Shown: piece by piece, positions 18,227 through 27,411 of the stretch
How positions within the stretch are numbered: position 1 is the stretch's first letter
Layout: every line of letters begins with the position of its first letter
Assembly: GCF_013371465.1 (NCBI RefSeq)
Contig: NZ_JABWDU010000003.1
Span: forward strand, 186,001 to 250,000
Length of the DNA: 64,000 bases
Source of the DNA: Ensifer oleiphilus
GTDB taxonomy: Bacteria > Pseudomonadota > Alphaproteobacteria > Rhizobiales > Rhizobiaceae
Direction of reading: 5' to 3'
Made by a program: the position numbers and the translations under genes
The notes under the pieces: generated by a model
Databases searched by the model: none
What the model was told of the DNA's origin: nothing
What the model saw: the letters and a program-made list of their open reading frames with translations, nothing else

Positions 18227-19243
18227 GTGCGTCGATTCCTATCCGTTGTCATTAATGTTGTGCTCGCGGCAGTCATTGTGCTGACAGCTGCCTGGCTGTC
18301 ACTCGCCCTATGGTATCGGCTACCGATCCCGCAAGCCGGCCGCGGAATTGCCGCCAGCGTCTCCGCAGGATTCGCCCTGGTTGTAGTGGTCGCACTCTTT
18401 GGCCGTTGGCGGCTCCCGGCAGTGGGCGCCTATCTCGCGCTTTTCCTCGGTGTACTGGTATGGTGGAGTACGATCAAACCAGAGGCCAATGCCGCCTGGG
18501 CGCCCGATGTTGCCCGGCAGGTCACAGGCAGGATCAATAGCGACACGCTGACACTCACAAATGTCCGCGACTTCGAGTGGCGCAGCAATATCGACTTCAC
18601 TGAACGCTGGACGACACGCACCTACGACCTCAGCCGCCTGCAGACGGTCGACATGTTCATGTCCTACTGGTCCGGACCGAAAATAGCCCACGTGATGTTC
18701 AGCTTCGGCTTCGAGGGCGGCGAGCAGCTTGCATGGTCGATAGAGGTCCGCCACCGCGAGGGCGGCTCATTCTCGCCACTGGCCGATCTCTTCAAGAATG
18801 ATCCCCTTGTGATACTGGCGGCAGACGAGCGCGATGTTGTCGGCGTGCGCTCGAACGTGCGCGGCGAGGACGTCCAGATCTATCGATTGCGTGCCACCCG
18901 GCAGCAAGCCCGACTGCTCCTGCTAGAGTACGTCGCCGACGCGAACGCACTCGCAGCCCAACCGCGGTGGTACAACTCTCTCACGACAAACTGCACGACA
19001 ACTGTCGTCAAACTGATGCGGGTTGCGGGAGACCAGGTTCCGTTCGATTGGAGACTGATCGTCAATGGATATCTTCCCGACTATGCCTATGACCGCAAGG
19101 CAATCGACACTTCAATGCCGTTGACCGAATTAAGGAAGATCGCACAGATCAACGAGCGGGCTCGCGCCATCGGCCTGACGCCCGGCTTCTCGAAGGCAAT
19201 TCGTGAGGGAGTGCCCTCACCACCGCCGAGGGATGCAGAATAG
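18227..19243 (+). CDS. DUF4105 (Lnb-type N-terminal) membrane protein
   Basis: A 338-residue protein with three hydrophobic helices in the first 85 residues, then a soluble periplasmic domain of the DUF4105 family. The conserved block is visible as YDLSRLQTVDMFMSYWSGPKIAHVMFSFGF and SLTTNCTTTVVKLMR, the latter with the NCTT cysteine considered catalytic-like in the family. It starts at a GTG (18227) with AAAAAGGAG seven bases before it. DUF4105 proteins resemble papain/NlpC-type or lacto-N-biosidase-chaperone domains; the biochemical role is unknown. It stands alone, with a 369-base gap downstream. Confidence 0.88.
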   Translation: MRRFLSVVINVVLAAVIVLTAAWLSLALWYRLPIPQAGRGIAASVSAGFALVVVVALFGRWRLPAVGAYLALFLGVLVWWSTIKPEANAAWAPDVARQVTGRINSDTLTLTNVRDFEWRSNIDFTERWTTRTYDLSRLQTVDMFMSYWSGPKIAHVMFSFGFEGGEQLAWSIEVRHREGGSFSPLADLFKNDPLVILAADERDVVGVRSNVRGEDVQIYRLRATRQQARLLLLEYVADANALAAQPRWYNSLTTNCTTTVVKLMRVAGDQVPFDWRLIVNGYLPDYAYDRKAIDTSMPLTELRKIAQINERARAIGLTPGFSKAIREGVPSPPPRDAE

Positions 19244-19612
19244 CGCGATCCATTACGACCTGAAAAGCTGATGCAGCGGGACCACTTGGAACTTTCTGCC
19301 TTCCCGAGTGCACTGATAAATACGCGGTCGCGTTCGAGCACTTAAAGCCCACGCGGCGAACCCGGAGCACGCGCACACTATAGGGCGCTGAGCGAATGGA
19401 CCGCACGAGATCCATAATCATAAACGCCTCGAAGCTGCAGTTGTGACATCTCAGATCCTGCTTGCTGCTTGATCCGTTTAAAAGCGTCGAAAAGGAACCC
19501 CGTTGACGGGGATCAATGCAAAAGGTCAACGAACGCGCAACGTTGAACCCGATGACAAAGCTCTGCAAATTTTGAGCCGCACTGACCGCACCTTCAATCG
19601 ATGAGGCCGAGC
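19244..19612. other. Intergenic stretch carrying the CYTH-gene promoter
   Basis: No gene is seen in these 369 bases. The useful element is the FixK-type box listed at 19503-19516, about 100 bases before the CYTH start. Confidence 0.5.
19503..19516. promoter_or_regulatory. FixK/FNR-type box TTGACGGGGATCAA
   Basis: The 14-mer TTGAC-GGGG-ATCAA matches the FixK/FNR consensus TTGAY-N4-RTCAA at all conserved positions. Its centre lies 103 bases before the CYTH start codon, so a class II promoter (activator at -41.5) would begin transcription near 19551, leaving a 62-base leader. It could drive CYTH, DUF2252 and sulP together. Confidence 0.75.
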
Positions 19613-20137
19613 ATGTCCGCAGAAATTGAGCGAAAATTTTTGGTGTTTGATGATCGGTGGCGGCAGCGGGCTTGTGAAGGATCTGTGCTGCGGCAAGCCT
19701 ACCTCGTGGCGACGAAGGACCGAATCGTCCGAGTTCGGACGATTGATTCGCGGAGCGCCAAATTGACGGTAAAGATCAGAAGCAGCCGCGCCAGGCGCGA
19801 GGAGTTTGAATACGACATTCCATACGCGGACGCGAAGGAGATGTTTCAGTACGCTCAAGGAGCCATCGAAAAAACACGCTTCAAAGTGGAACATCAAGGT
19901 CACATCTGGGAAGTGGACGTCTATGCCGGCCAGCATCGCGGCCTGGTAATCGCAGAAGTTGAACTTAAAGACCAGGCCGATAATCCCGTGCTCCCCGATT
20001 GGCTTGGGCCCGAGGTGACCGGCAATTCGCATTTCTCGAACCGGCTCCTGGCTGGCAGGCGAACGGATGTCGGGGTGGCAGTCGCTGCGGACAAACATCG
20101 ATCCCTAGGGCTGCTTGCCCAGAAGCGCAGTAAGTGA
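19613..20137 (+). CDS. CYTH-domain (triphosphate tunnel) protein
   Basis: A 174-residue protein that opens with MSAEIERKFLV, the EXEXK signature of CYTH/triphosphate tunnel metalloenzymes. Further charged strands of the tunnel follow: IVRVRTID, AKLTVKIRS, EEFEYDIP, KTRFKVEH, WEVDVYAG and VIAEVEL. Members hydrolyse inorganic triphosphate, thiamine triphosphate or make cAMP; small proteins of this size are usually tripolyphosphatases. The start at 19613 is preferred over one four codons earlier because the signature then sits at the usual position. A FixK box lies upstream, so low-oxygen expression is expected. Confidence 0.9.
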   Translation: MSAEIERKFLVFDDRWRQRACEGSVLRQAYLVATKDRIVRVRTIDSRSAKLTVKIRSSRARREEFEYDIPYADAKEMFQYAQGAIEKTRFKVEHQGHIWEVDVYAGQHRGLVIAEVELKDQADNPVLPDWLGPEVTGNSHFSNRLLAGRRTDVGVAVAADKHRSLGLLAQKRSK

Positions 20138-20217
20138 GGCGTGTAGATCAGCTACGCTGAAAGGACCTGTGATGATTGTTGAAGATGACAGAATGTCCAG
20201 GAGGATAGGAAGTTGTT

Positions 20218-21693
20218 ATGCATTCACGCAGGAAGCATCTGGAGCGCCGGGCCGATGCAGGTAACCCCGCCGTATTGCTTGGCTCGCGGAGCAGAGACGA
20301 TACCGGCAACCTGGAAGTTGGTCATCAATCGTATGCGTTGAGCAAGCTTAGCGCTCGCGAGGTGCGAGAGCAGGCAGGCAGAGCCCTTAGGGAGAATGTG
20401 GGCCGAAAAGCACACAGTTCGTGGAAGCAACGTGAAGGTCGCCCGGACCCCATAGCGACCCTGCAGGCTGCCGATCTCGGTCGAATTCCGGAGCTTGTTC
20501 CGATCCGATACGGCCGAATGCTGCAATCACCCTTCGCCTTCTATCGCGGTTCGGCAGCAATCATGGCCGCAGATCTAGTCGCAACTGCCGCAACCGGGAT
20601 TTCAGTCCAAGCCTGTGGCGACTGCCACTTGGCAAACTTCGGCGGATTTGCCACTCCGGAACGAAACACAATTTTCGATATCAATGATTTCGACGAAACC
20701 CTGGTCGGCCCCTGGGAGTGGGATGTGAAGCGTCTGGCGACGTCATTCGTCCTTGCGGCGCGCGTGAACGGCCATTCCGAATCGGACGCCAGACAAGCGG
20801 CCGTCGCTTGCGCACACGCCTATCGGAAACATATCGCCAGATATTCCAAGATGCACCCCATCGACGTTTGGTACTCCCGGATCACCGCGGAGGACCTTTT
20901 CGGCTTGGCGCATGAGCGCGGTCGTATGAAGAAGCGGGTCAAGGAAGCGAACCGTCAGCACGGCTCCGAGCTCGAACTGCTGAAAATCACAAATGTCGTG
21001 GGCGGAAAATTGCGGATTCACGATACGCCAGCGCTGATCTTCCATCCCAAGGCGGCGAGTGCATCCGAGTTCGAAGAGACCGTAAGAGAGACGTTCCGCG
21101 TGTACAGCAGCAGCCTCTCGGATGAGCGCAAGACTTTGCTTGAATGGTATGAACTCGTTGACGCCGCGATGAAGGTCGTCGGCGTCGGTAGCGTGGGCCG
21201 ACACTGCTGGATCGTGCTGCTGATGTCCGCATCAAACGATCCCTTGTTCCTCCAATTCAAAGAGGCAGTCCCATCGGCGCTCGAAGCCTATGTCGGCAAG
21301 AACGTCTACTCCCATCACGGTCAGCGTATCGTGATGGGTCAGCGCCTTATACAGCCCGCATCGGATATGTTCCTGGGTTGGGTGACAGCTCCGCGATCCG
21401 GTCGGCAATATTATGTGCGACAGTTGCGGGACGTAAAAATCAAGCCCCTGGTAGAATACTTCGACAATGACTTGCTGCTGAGTTACGCGGAGGCTTGCGG
21501 ATGGGCGCTGGCATTGGCCCACGCCAGGTCCGGCGACCCAGCAGCGACCAGCGGATACCTCGGGTCCAGCGACGAGTTCGACGAAGCAATCGGAAAATTC
21601 TCCACTTTCTATGCCGACCAGACCGAGAAGGACTACTCTGCTCTGAAGGCAGCGGTCCATCGAGGCCGCCTCAAAGCCGATCTCGAGAACTAA
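20218..21693 (+). CDS. DUF2252 family protein (kinase-like fold)
   Basis: A 491-residue DUF2252 protein. The defining motifs are GDCHLANFGG (near residue 138) and IFDINDFDETLVGPWEWDVKRL, which look like the catalytic loop and metal-binding aspartates of aminoglycoside-phosphotransferase-like kinases. Near the C-terminus YVRQLRDVKIK and CGWALALAHARSG complete the family pattern. The substrate is unknown. It follows the CYTH gene by 80 bases and precedes sulP by 57, all on the same strand, so one transcript from the FixK box is likely. The start at 20218 has AGGAGGATAGGAAG in front. Confidence 0.88.
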   Translation: MHSRRKHLERRADAGNPAVLLGSRSRDDTGNLEVGHQSYALSKLSAREVREQAGRALRENVGRKAHSSWKQREGRPDPIATLQAADLGRIPELVPIRYGRMLQSPFAFYRGSAAIMAADLVATAATGISVQACGDCHLANFGGFATPERNTIFDINDFDETLVGPWEWDVKRLATSFVLAARVNGHSESDARQAAVACAHAYRKHIARYSKMHPIDVWYSRITAEDLFGLAHERGRMKKRVKEANRQHGSELELLKITNVVGGKLRIHDTPALIFHPKAASASEFEETVRETFRVYSSSLSDERKTLLEWYELVDAAMKVVGVGSVGRHCWIVLLMSASNDPLFLQFKEAVPSALEAYVGKNVYSHHGQRIVMGQRLIQPASDMFLGWVTAPRSGRQYYVRQLRDVKIKPLVEYFDNDLLLSYAEACGWALALAHARSGDPAATSGYLGSSDEFDEAIGKFSTFYADQTEKDYSALKAAVHRGRLKADLEN

Positions 21694-21750
21694 GATCGTT
21701 AACAGGCGCGGATGCTAAACGCCGGGCAATCCCGACCTTGGGAAGAGGGC

Positions 21751-23505
21751 ATGACAATGACCACGAGCTCAGGGAATTCCAGCGGAGTCGTTCCTGAGGC
21801 GCTTCGCTTTGATATCGTCGCGGGACTGACCGCAGCGGCGGTCGTTCTGCCCAAAGCCATGGCTTACGCGGGGGTTGCAGGCCTACCGGTCGAAGTTGGG
21901 CTCTATACAGCCCTGGTTCCCATGACCGTTTACGGTCTGCTTGGCTCCTCCTGCGTTCTGAGCGTCAGTTCCACTGCAACGCTCGCCATTCTGACTGGCG
22001 CTGCCATCAGTGCGGTTGTTCCCGACGGGAACCCGGCGCAGCTGCTGACAGCGACTGCCACCCTAGCCACGCTCGTGGGTGGCCTGTTGCTGCTAGCCAG
22101 GCTTTTTCGTCTCGGCTTTGTCGCCAACTTCATCTCAAGTCCCGTGCTGACGGGATTCAAGGCGGGCATTGGTCTTGTCATACTTATTGACCAGGCCCCC
22201 AAGTTGTTTGGACTTCATATCACGAAGCAATCCTTCTTCGCCGATCTGCTTACACTCATCCAACATCTGCCTGAAACTTCTCTCCCGACCCTCGCTGTTG
22301 CGCTCGCCACAGGCGCTTTGCTGATCGGAATGGATCTCTTGAAGCCACATTCACCGGCGCCGCTGATTGCTGTGGGGCTTGCCATAGCTGCATCGGCCCT
22401 GCTGGGCCTTCCCGATCATGGCGTTTCCGTCGTCGGGCATATCCCGCGCGGCCTTCCTTCCATCATATTTCCCGATGCGGGTATGATTGGGGCTCTGCTC
22501 CCTGCCGCGCTCGGCATCGCCTTGATGAGCTTTACGGAATCCATCGCGGCGGGGCGGGCTTTCGTTGGCCCAACGGATCCACCGATCAATGCCAATCGCG
22601 AGCTCGTCGCAACCGGTGCGGCGAATGTCGCCGGAGCATTCCTAGGTGCAATGCCCGCCGGCGGCGGCACATCGCAGACGGGGGTGGTGAGAGCAGTGGG
22701 AGGGCGAACACAGCTGGCGTCTCTGGTTACGGCAGCCGCCGCCCTCGCCACCATGCTCGTCCTGGCGCCGCTGCTTGGCTTGCTTCCGAATGCGACACTG
22801 GCCGCGATTGTAATCGTATACTCCGTGCCCCTTATCAAGCCAGCCGAGTTCTTCGCCATCCGGCAGGTCCGTCGGATGGAATTTCGTTGGTCAATCGTCG
22901 CGACAATCGGCGTCCTGGCTTTCGGGACGCTGCAGGGTATTGTCATCGCCATCATCGTGTCGTTGATCGGATTGGCCAGCCAAACGGCGTACCCACAGGT
23001 TTATGTGATCGGACGAAAGAGGGGCACGACGGTGCTGCGGCCGGTCTCGAGCGAGCATCCTGACGACGAGACATTTCCCGGGCTGTTGATCCTGCGCCCT
23101 GAAGGACGACTGTTCTTCGTGAATGCGCAGAACGTGGCTGACCATATCAGCAGCCTGGTCGCGCAATACAGACCGCGCGTGCTTGTGCTGGACTTCAGCA
23201 GGGTGCCTGATGTCGAGTACACGGCGCTTCAGATGATGTTGGAGGGGGAAAGACGGGCGAAGGAGCAGAATGCTACGATTTGGCTGGCAGGTCTGAACCC
23301 TAGCGTACTGGATGTTGTGCGACGAGCAAAACTGGACGCTCAGCTCGGACAAGAGCGCATGCTGTTCAACGCGGAGATGGCAGTGGAACAGTACCTGAAA
23401 CTATTCCCAGCGGATTCTGATGTTAAATCCGGCGAATCGACCGCGTCTTTTCCCGCTGATGAAAGTAACGAACGCCTATCTTCTAAAGAGCAATCGAAGA
23501 AGTAG
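21751..23505 (+). CDS. SulP-family anion permease with STAS domain
   Basis: A 584-residue SulP transporter. About eleven membrane helices fill residues 20-420, including the family block LPKAMAYAGVAGLPVEVGLYTALVP and the anion-site region near AGAFLGAMPAGGGTSQTGV. A cytoplasmic STAS domain follows (about 440-560; ILRPEGRLFFVNAQNVADHI, VLVLDFSRVPDVEYTALQML). Substrates in the family are sulfate, bicarbonate or dicarboxylates. No carbonic anhydrase gene adjoins it, so bicarbonate uptake is not specially favoured. I use the ATG at 21751 after AAGAGGGC. It is the third gene after the FixK box at 19503. Confidence 0.93.
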   Translation: MTMTTSSGNSSGVVPEALRFDIVAGLTAAAVVLPKAMAYAGVAGLPVEVGLYTALVPMTVYGLLGSSCVLSVSSTATLAILTGAAISAVVPDGNPAQLLTATATLATLVGGLLLLARLFRLGFVANFISSPVLTGFKAGIGLVILIDQAPKLFGLHITKQSFFADLLTLIQHLPETSLPTLAVALATGALLIGMDLLKPHSPAPLIAVGLAIAASALLGLPDHGVSVVGHIPRGLPSIIFPDAGMIGALLPAALGIALMSFTESIAAGRAFVGPTDPPINANRELVATGAANVAGAFLGAMPAGGGTSQTGVVRAVGGRTQLASLVTAAAALATMLVLAPLLGLLPNATLAAIVIVYSVPLIKPAEFFAIRQVRRMEFRWSIVATIGVLAFGTLQGIVIAIIVSLIGLASQTAYPQVYVIGRKRGTTVLRPVSSEHPDDETFPGLLILRPEGRLFFVNAQNVADHISSLVAQYRPRVLVLDFSRVPDVEYTALQMMLEGERRAKEQNATIWLAGLNPSVLDVVRRAKLDAQLGQERMLFNAEMAVEQYLKLFPADSDVKSGESTASFPADESNERLSSKEQSKK

Positions 23506-23594
23506 CGATCATAGACAAAATCGGAGATCCAGTTTTCCGCAATGCTTCGAATGCCTTGCGCTGCGGCGGGCGCCCCCTCCCCCCCGCGGTCTGA

Positions 23595-23608
23595 TTGATC
23601 CGCATCAA
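23595..23608. promoter_or_regulatory. FixK/FNR-type box TTGATCCGCATCAA
   Basis: A perfect TTGAT-N4-ATCAA palindrome lies in the 316-base gap between sulP and the MscS-type channel gene. A class II start would fall near 23643, giving a leader of about 180 bases before the channel's ATG. Upstream (23576-23588) is an unusual run of C residues (CCCCTCCCCCCCG). Confidence 0.8.
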
Positions 23609-23821
23609 TGCACTTTCCTAAATTAGCATTGAATATATTGATCGGCGGCATTTTGGTTTGTCGGCCCTCGCCGTGAATCTTGCAACGCCCAGTCGCTCCG
23701 CTTTGCGTGGGACGTGACCTGACCTTGCCCAGCGAAGCTGGTCTGGCGCCACCGCGACCGGCAGATCAAGCAGCGCAACATGGGTGTCTGCTGCAGACCA
23801 AGGCCATGATGGGCGAGGTGA

Positions 23822-25924
23822 ATGATGTTTAAGTTTCTATTTGGACACCGGTCTGGAATCGGTAGCTCCTGGACCCTGCCTATGGCGATCGTCGTCATCA
23901 TGACGCTACCGAGCGTTTCGGGGGCGCAAACGGGGGGTGCCGCCGGATTGCCTCCCGAAAAGGTGCGGCAGTTCCTCGACCTGGCCAATAATCCGGAGGT
24001 CAAGGCATGGCTCGAAGGAAAGGTTGCGACACCTTCCCCAAAATCTGATCCCCCGTTCGCCGAGGCGATCTCGGATTGGGCGACCGCCGTCGATGACCGG
24101 ATGAATGGGCTTGCGAACGCAATTCCGCGCGTACCCACGGAGATCACACATGCTCTCGCGGTGATCTCGCGCGATGTCAATTCCGGCAAACCCGGCCTTG
24201 TAGCCGGCATCATGGCTGCTGTGCTTGCTATCGGCTTCGGCGCCGAGTGGCTGATCCGGCAAGCGCTCGCACGAGTACGAATGACAGCAGTGCGGGACAG
24301 CGGGCAAGGTGTTCTCGCGGAAGCCGTTGCGCTGCTGACGTTTGCGTTGACGAGCGGCGCCTCGTTTCTCGTCTTCGAATGGCCCCCGCTCCTGCGGAAG
24401 GTCGTGCTGACGTTACTCGTTGCCGCGATCACGTTTCGGTTTGTCTACACGGCCACCCAATGGCTTGTCGGTTTCAGCCGAACCGGCAGTCCGCCGTCGG
24501 ATTGGTCGATGCCTCTCGCGGCAAGCGATGCTGAAGGGTACTTTTGGCTTCGCCGCATTAGTTTGATCGCCGGCATCTTGCTGATCGGCTCAGCCACTGT
24601 CAGCATCATGCCTTTCCTGGGGTTTTCTATGGAGGTGAGACGGCTGGCCGCCTTATCCTTCGGGATGGGAATTCTTGCGACAGGGATCGAGGTGGTCTGG
24701 CGACGCCCCGGCTCCCCTTCTTCCGCCGTCGCCTCTTCGCTGCTCACCCTCTATCTGATCACACTTTGGATTGCCTGGGTTGGTGGCTTCCTCGGCCTGT
24801 TGTTCATCGGCATTTATACCCTCGTTCTGCCGGCCCTGATGCGCGGTGCGGGCCACCTGGCACAGGTCTTCGTCAACAGGGCGCAATTGACAGGCGCTAT
24901 TGGCCTCGTCGTGAACGTGGTGGTTGTCAGGGGCGCTCGTGCCCTCGTTATCGGATTAGCAGTTGCGTGGCTCGCCTATGTTTGGCGCTACAGCGCCACG
25001 GCGTTGACCGATAGCGAAATTGGTAAAATCGTGGTCAATGGACTACTGAATGCCATTGTCATTTTGTTGGTAGCCGACTTGCTTTGGCAATCGTCGAAAG
25101 CCCTGATCAACCATCGGCTGGACCTAGTTGATCAGACAGGCAGTACTCCGGGTGACGAGGCAAGACGCGGCAGGTTGCGCACGCTGTTGCCGATTTTCCG
25201 CAACACGTTGGCGGTGTTTATCGGCGCGGTTGCTGCCTTGACGATCTTGTCAGGCCTGGGGGTTCAAATCGCGCCCCTCATCGCAGGCGCCGGAATCTTC
25301 GGGGTCGCTATCGGATTCGGCTCACAGACTTTGGTCAAGGACGTCTTGAGCGGGGTCTTCTATATGCTCGACGACGCCTTCCGGGTCGGTGAATACATAC
25401 AGAGCGGCAGCTATAAGGGGACTGTCGAGTCATTCAGCCTGAGGTCGGTGCGACTGAGACATCACCGTGGCCCGATCTACACAGTCCCTTTCGGAGAACT
25501 CGGCGCGGTCGAAAATCTAAGCCGCGACTGGGTGATCGACAAGATGACCATCAACGTCACCTACGATTCCGACGTCGAATTGGCGCGCAAACTCATCAAG
25601 AAGGTTGGCCAGGAGCTGGCAGCGGATCCTGAATTTGCCGCAGACACGCTACAGCCGCTTAAAATGCAGGGGGTCGACAGCTTCGGCGATTTTGCGATCG
25701 TTTTAAGGCTCAAGCTGATGACCAAGCCTGGCGTGCAATTTGCCATCAGGCGACGCGCTTTCATGATGATCAAGAAGGCATTTGATGAGAACGGCATCAA
25801 GATTGCTGTACCAACCGTGCATGTAGAAGGAGGCGGCGAAGCCGCCGCGGCTGCTCATCAACTCCAGCAGGCCCAGAAGAAGGCTTTGGCCGGCGAGACA
25901 GTGGAGGGCGAAGCCGCGGCCTGA
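23822..25924 (+). CDS. Large MscS-family mechanosensitive channel
   Basis: A 700-residue inner-membrane channel of the long MscS subgroup. A signal peptide-like start (to about residue 36) precedes a soluble periplasmic segment, then about ten helices from residue 110 to 490. The pore helix and beta domain are clear: LIAGAGIFGVAIGFGSQTLVKDVLSGVFYMLDDAFRVGEYI, with the glycine/alanine-rich TM3 and the following GTVESFSLRSVRLR. The last 30 residues are alanine/glutamine-rich. Two adjacent ATG codons (23822 and 23825) share the ribosome site GCGAGGTG. The channel likely protects against osmotic downshock, and the FixK box upstream suggests oxygen-limited expression. Confidence 0.93.
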   Translation: MMFKFLFGHRSGIGSSWTLPMAIVVIMTLPSVSGAQTGGAAGLPPEKVRQFLDLANNPEVKAWLEGKVATPSPKSDPPFAEAISDWATAVDDRMNGLANAIPRVPTEITHALAVISRDVNSGKPGLVAGIMAAVLAIGFGAEWLIRQALARVRMTAVRDSGQGVLAEAVALLTFALTSGASFLVFEWPPLLRKVVLTLLVAAITFRFVYTATQWLVGFSRTGSPPSDWSMPLAASDAEGYFWLRRISLIAGILLIGSATVSIMPFLGFSMEVRRLAALSFGMGILATGIEVVWRRPGSPSSAVASSLLTLYLITLWIAWVGGFLGLLFIGIYTLVLPALMRGAGHLAQVFVNRAQLTGAIGLVVNVVVVRGARALVIGLAVAWLAYVWRYSATALTDSEIGKIVVNGLLNAIVILLVADLLWQSSKALINHRLDLVDQTGSTPGDEARRGRLRTLLPIFRNTLAVFIGAVAALTILSGLGVQIAPLIAGAGIFGVAIGFGSQTLVKDVLSGVFYMLDDAFRVGEYIQSGSYKGTVESFSLRSVRLRHHRGPIYTVPFGELGAVENLSRDWVIDKMTINVTYDSDVELARKLIKKVGQELAADPEFAADTLQPLKMQGVDSFGDFAIVLRLKLMTKPGVQFAIRRRAFMMIKKAFDENGIKIAVPTVHVEGGGEAAAAAHQLQQAQKKALAGETVEGEAAA

Positions 25925-26119
25925 TGTCTTCGTTATCACGCAGCTTCGCGGTATCGCCTACGTTCCGCAACACCTCGCTCGGCGCGTTGCGCACCGATAC
26001 GATTGGCCGACGATGGACGCCTGCCCCTTGCGTTCGGCAGCAAGCGACGAATGCCCGACTTGAGCATCGAAGATGAGGTGTGAGAACTTTTGGGGAAGTG
26101 CCAAAGTTCGCAGCTTTCG

Positions 26120-26133
26120 TTGATGCGCATCAA
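26120..26133. promoter_or_regulatory. FixK/FNR-type box TTGATGCGCATCAA
   Basis: A fully symmetric 14-mer TTGAT-GCGC-ATCAA, the strongest box in the window. It is centred 71 bases before the ATG of the 105-residue orphan gene. A start near 26168 would place TAGAAT (26161-26166) a little close as -10 element. Confidence 0.85.
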
Positions 26134-26197
26134 TGCGAATCCCCCCCGAAGCGTGCCCAATAGAATAACTCATGTAACAAATCGGGAGTGAAACTTG

Positions 26198-26515
26198 ATG
26201 GGCAAGAAACGCACGCGAATTTATGAAGCAATCCTCACCGGGGCAACGGACGGTCTCTCGGGAACGGCGCTCTACGACTTTACGGTTGAGCGCTGCCCGA
26301 AGGCCGCAAGTGGTAAGATCGTCCGTGCGGCAATGCTGGCGCTCTCAGATCCCAAGTTGACCGACAGCACCATTTTGCAAACAATTTCCTCCTTCGCTGT
26401 TGAGCAGCGAATAAAGGAATTGGGCGTTAAGGCAAAGGCTTCGCCGCGAGGCAAACTTAAGAAAAACCGCCGCGACCACAAACCCACTACTATCGTAAGC
26501 CACGCCGCCATTTGA
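26198..26515 (+). CDS. Small basic protein of unknown function, FixK-controlled
   Basis: A 105-residue protein starting MGKKRTRIYEAILTGATDGLSGTALYDFTVERCPKAASGKIVRAAM (shown here only by its opening; key parts are MGKKRTRIYEAIL and LSGTALYDFTVERCP). It has a helical first part and a lysine/arginine-rich tail (KLKKNRRDHK). No transmembrane segment or signal peptide is visible, and I recognise no family. GGGAG lies ten bases before the ATG at 26198; a TTG one codon earlier is possible. A perfect FixK box precedes it and the next gene (marC-type) starts 74 bases downstream. The basic tail might bind nucleic acid, but that is guesswork. Confidence 0.75.
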   Translation: MGKKRTRIYEAILTGATDGLSGTALYDFTVERCPKAASGKIVRAAMLALSDPKLTDSTILQTISSFAVEQRIKELGVKAKASPRGKLKKNRRDHKPTTIVSHAAI

Positions 26516-26589
26516 AGTGAGCTGTCAAGCTCTGCGCGAGCACCATTGACGGGGACTACAGAGAGTGTAGTCGGACAGGAGACCGACCT

Positions 26590-27411
26590 ATGGCGACGTG
26601 GTGGAGCAGGTTCAACTGTATATTCGTCACCGTCTACGCCGATCGCATGCGGTCACGCACGTCAATTCATTGCGAAATGCCCCAGTCGCGTGCCTTACGC
26701 TGCGCGACCCGCCTGCTCCCTACTCTCGCATTCGTTCTCGCCTGTATGCCGGCGCAATCCTTTGCGCAATCATCGCTCGCAGCAGGCATGCCAGACGTTG
26801 AGTTCGGCGCGCGAAAGATGTTCTTCATGCTCTTTCTGATGCTTGGCCCGATCAAGATTCTCATGCCCTTCGTCGCAATCACCACCAACTGCGACCCCCG
26901 CTTAAGACGCCGGATGGCCACCAGGGCGATCCTCTTTTCGGCTGCCGCCCTGGCAATCGCCGGTTTGCTTGGGCGCACCATGCTGGAGAATTTCGAAATA
27001 TCATTGCCCGTCTTGGCGATGACTGGCGGCATCATCTTGTTTCTCGTTGCTCTGCGAACCGTTTTGCAACAATCCGTCAACATGCCGGATCATGTGACTG
27101 AAGCGGGGCAAAAGCCCGACCTGAAACTCGCCCTTAACCCCCTTGCATTTCCGACAATCGTAACGCCCTATGGTATCGCCGCCGTCATCGTTTTCGCAAC
27201 TTTGTCGGGTGGACACCAGACGGAAGGACTCACCCTGGCTGCGATCGTATTGCTGATCCTGGTTATGGACTGGGCGGCGATGATGTTCGCGGAGACCATT
27301 CTGAGATGGATTGGAACTTCGCTTCAGGTGTTGGCTGTGGTTCTCGGCGTTACCCAGGCCGCACTTGGTCTGCAGATTATTCTCCATAGCCTCAGCCTGC
27401 TCGAATGGTAG
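26590..27411 (+). CDS. MarC-family membrane protein with long N-terminal extension
   Basis: A 273-residue MarC/UPF0056 protein. The core (about residues 75-270) has six helices with KMFFMLFLMLGPIKILMPFVAITT, LNPLAFPTIVTPYGIAAVIVFA and a closing LGLQIILHSL. Relatives are about 200 residues long; here some 70 extra residues precede the core, ending in a signal-like stretch LLPTLAFVLACMPAQSFAQS. The true start may be an internal codon, for example the ATG at 26677. Family function is unknown despite the name (it is not an antibiotic-resistance pump). A half FixK site TTGACGGGG lies 44 bases before the annotated start but lacks the right arm. Confidence 0.82.
   Translation: MATWWSRFNCIFVTVYADRMRSRTSIHCEMPQSRALRCATRLLPTLAFVLACMPAQSFAQSSLAAGMPDVEFGARKMFFMLFLMLGPIKILMPFVAITTNCDPRLRRRMATRAILFSAAALAIAGLLGRTMLENFEISLPVLAMTGGIILFLVALRTVLQQSVNMPDHVTEAGQKPDLKLALNPLAFPTIVTPYGIAAVIVFATLSGGHQTEGLTLAAIVLLILVMDWAAMMFAETILRWIGTSLQVLAVVLGVTQAALGLQIILHSLSLLEW

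Noticed and set aside
23576-23588. Run of C residues before the FixK box at 23595
   Set aside because: Short homopolymer without repeat structure; no function can be argued.
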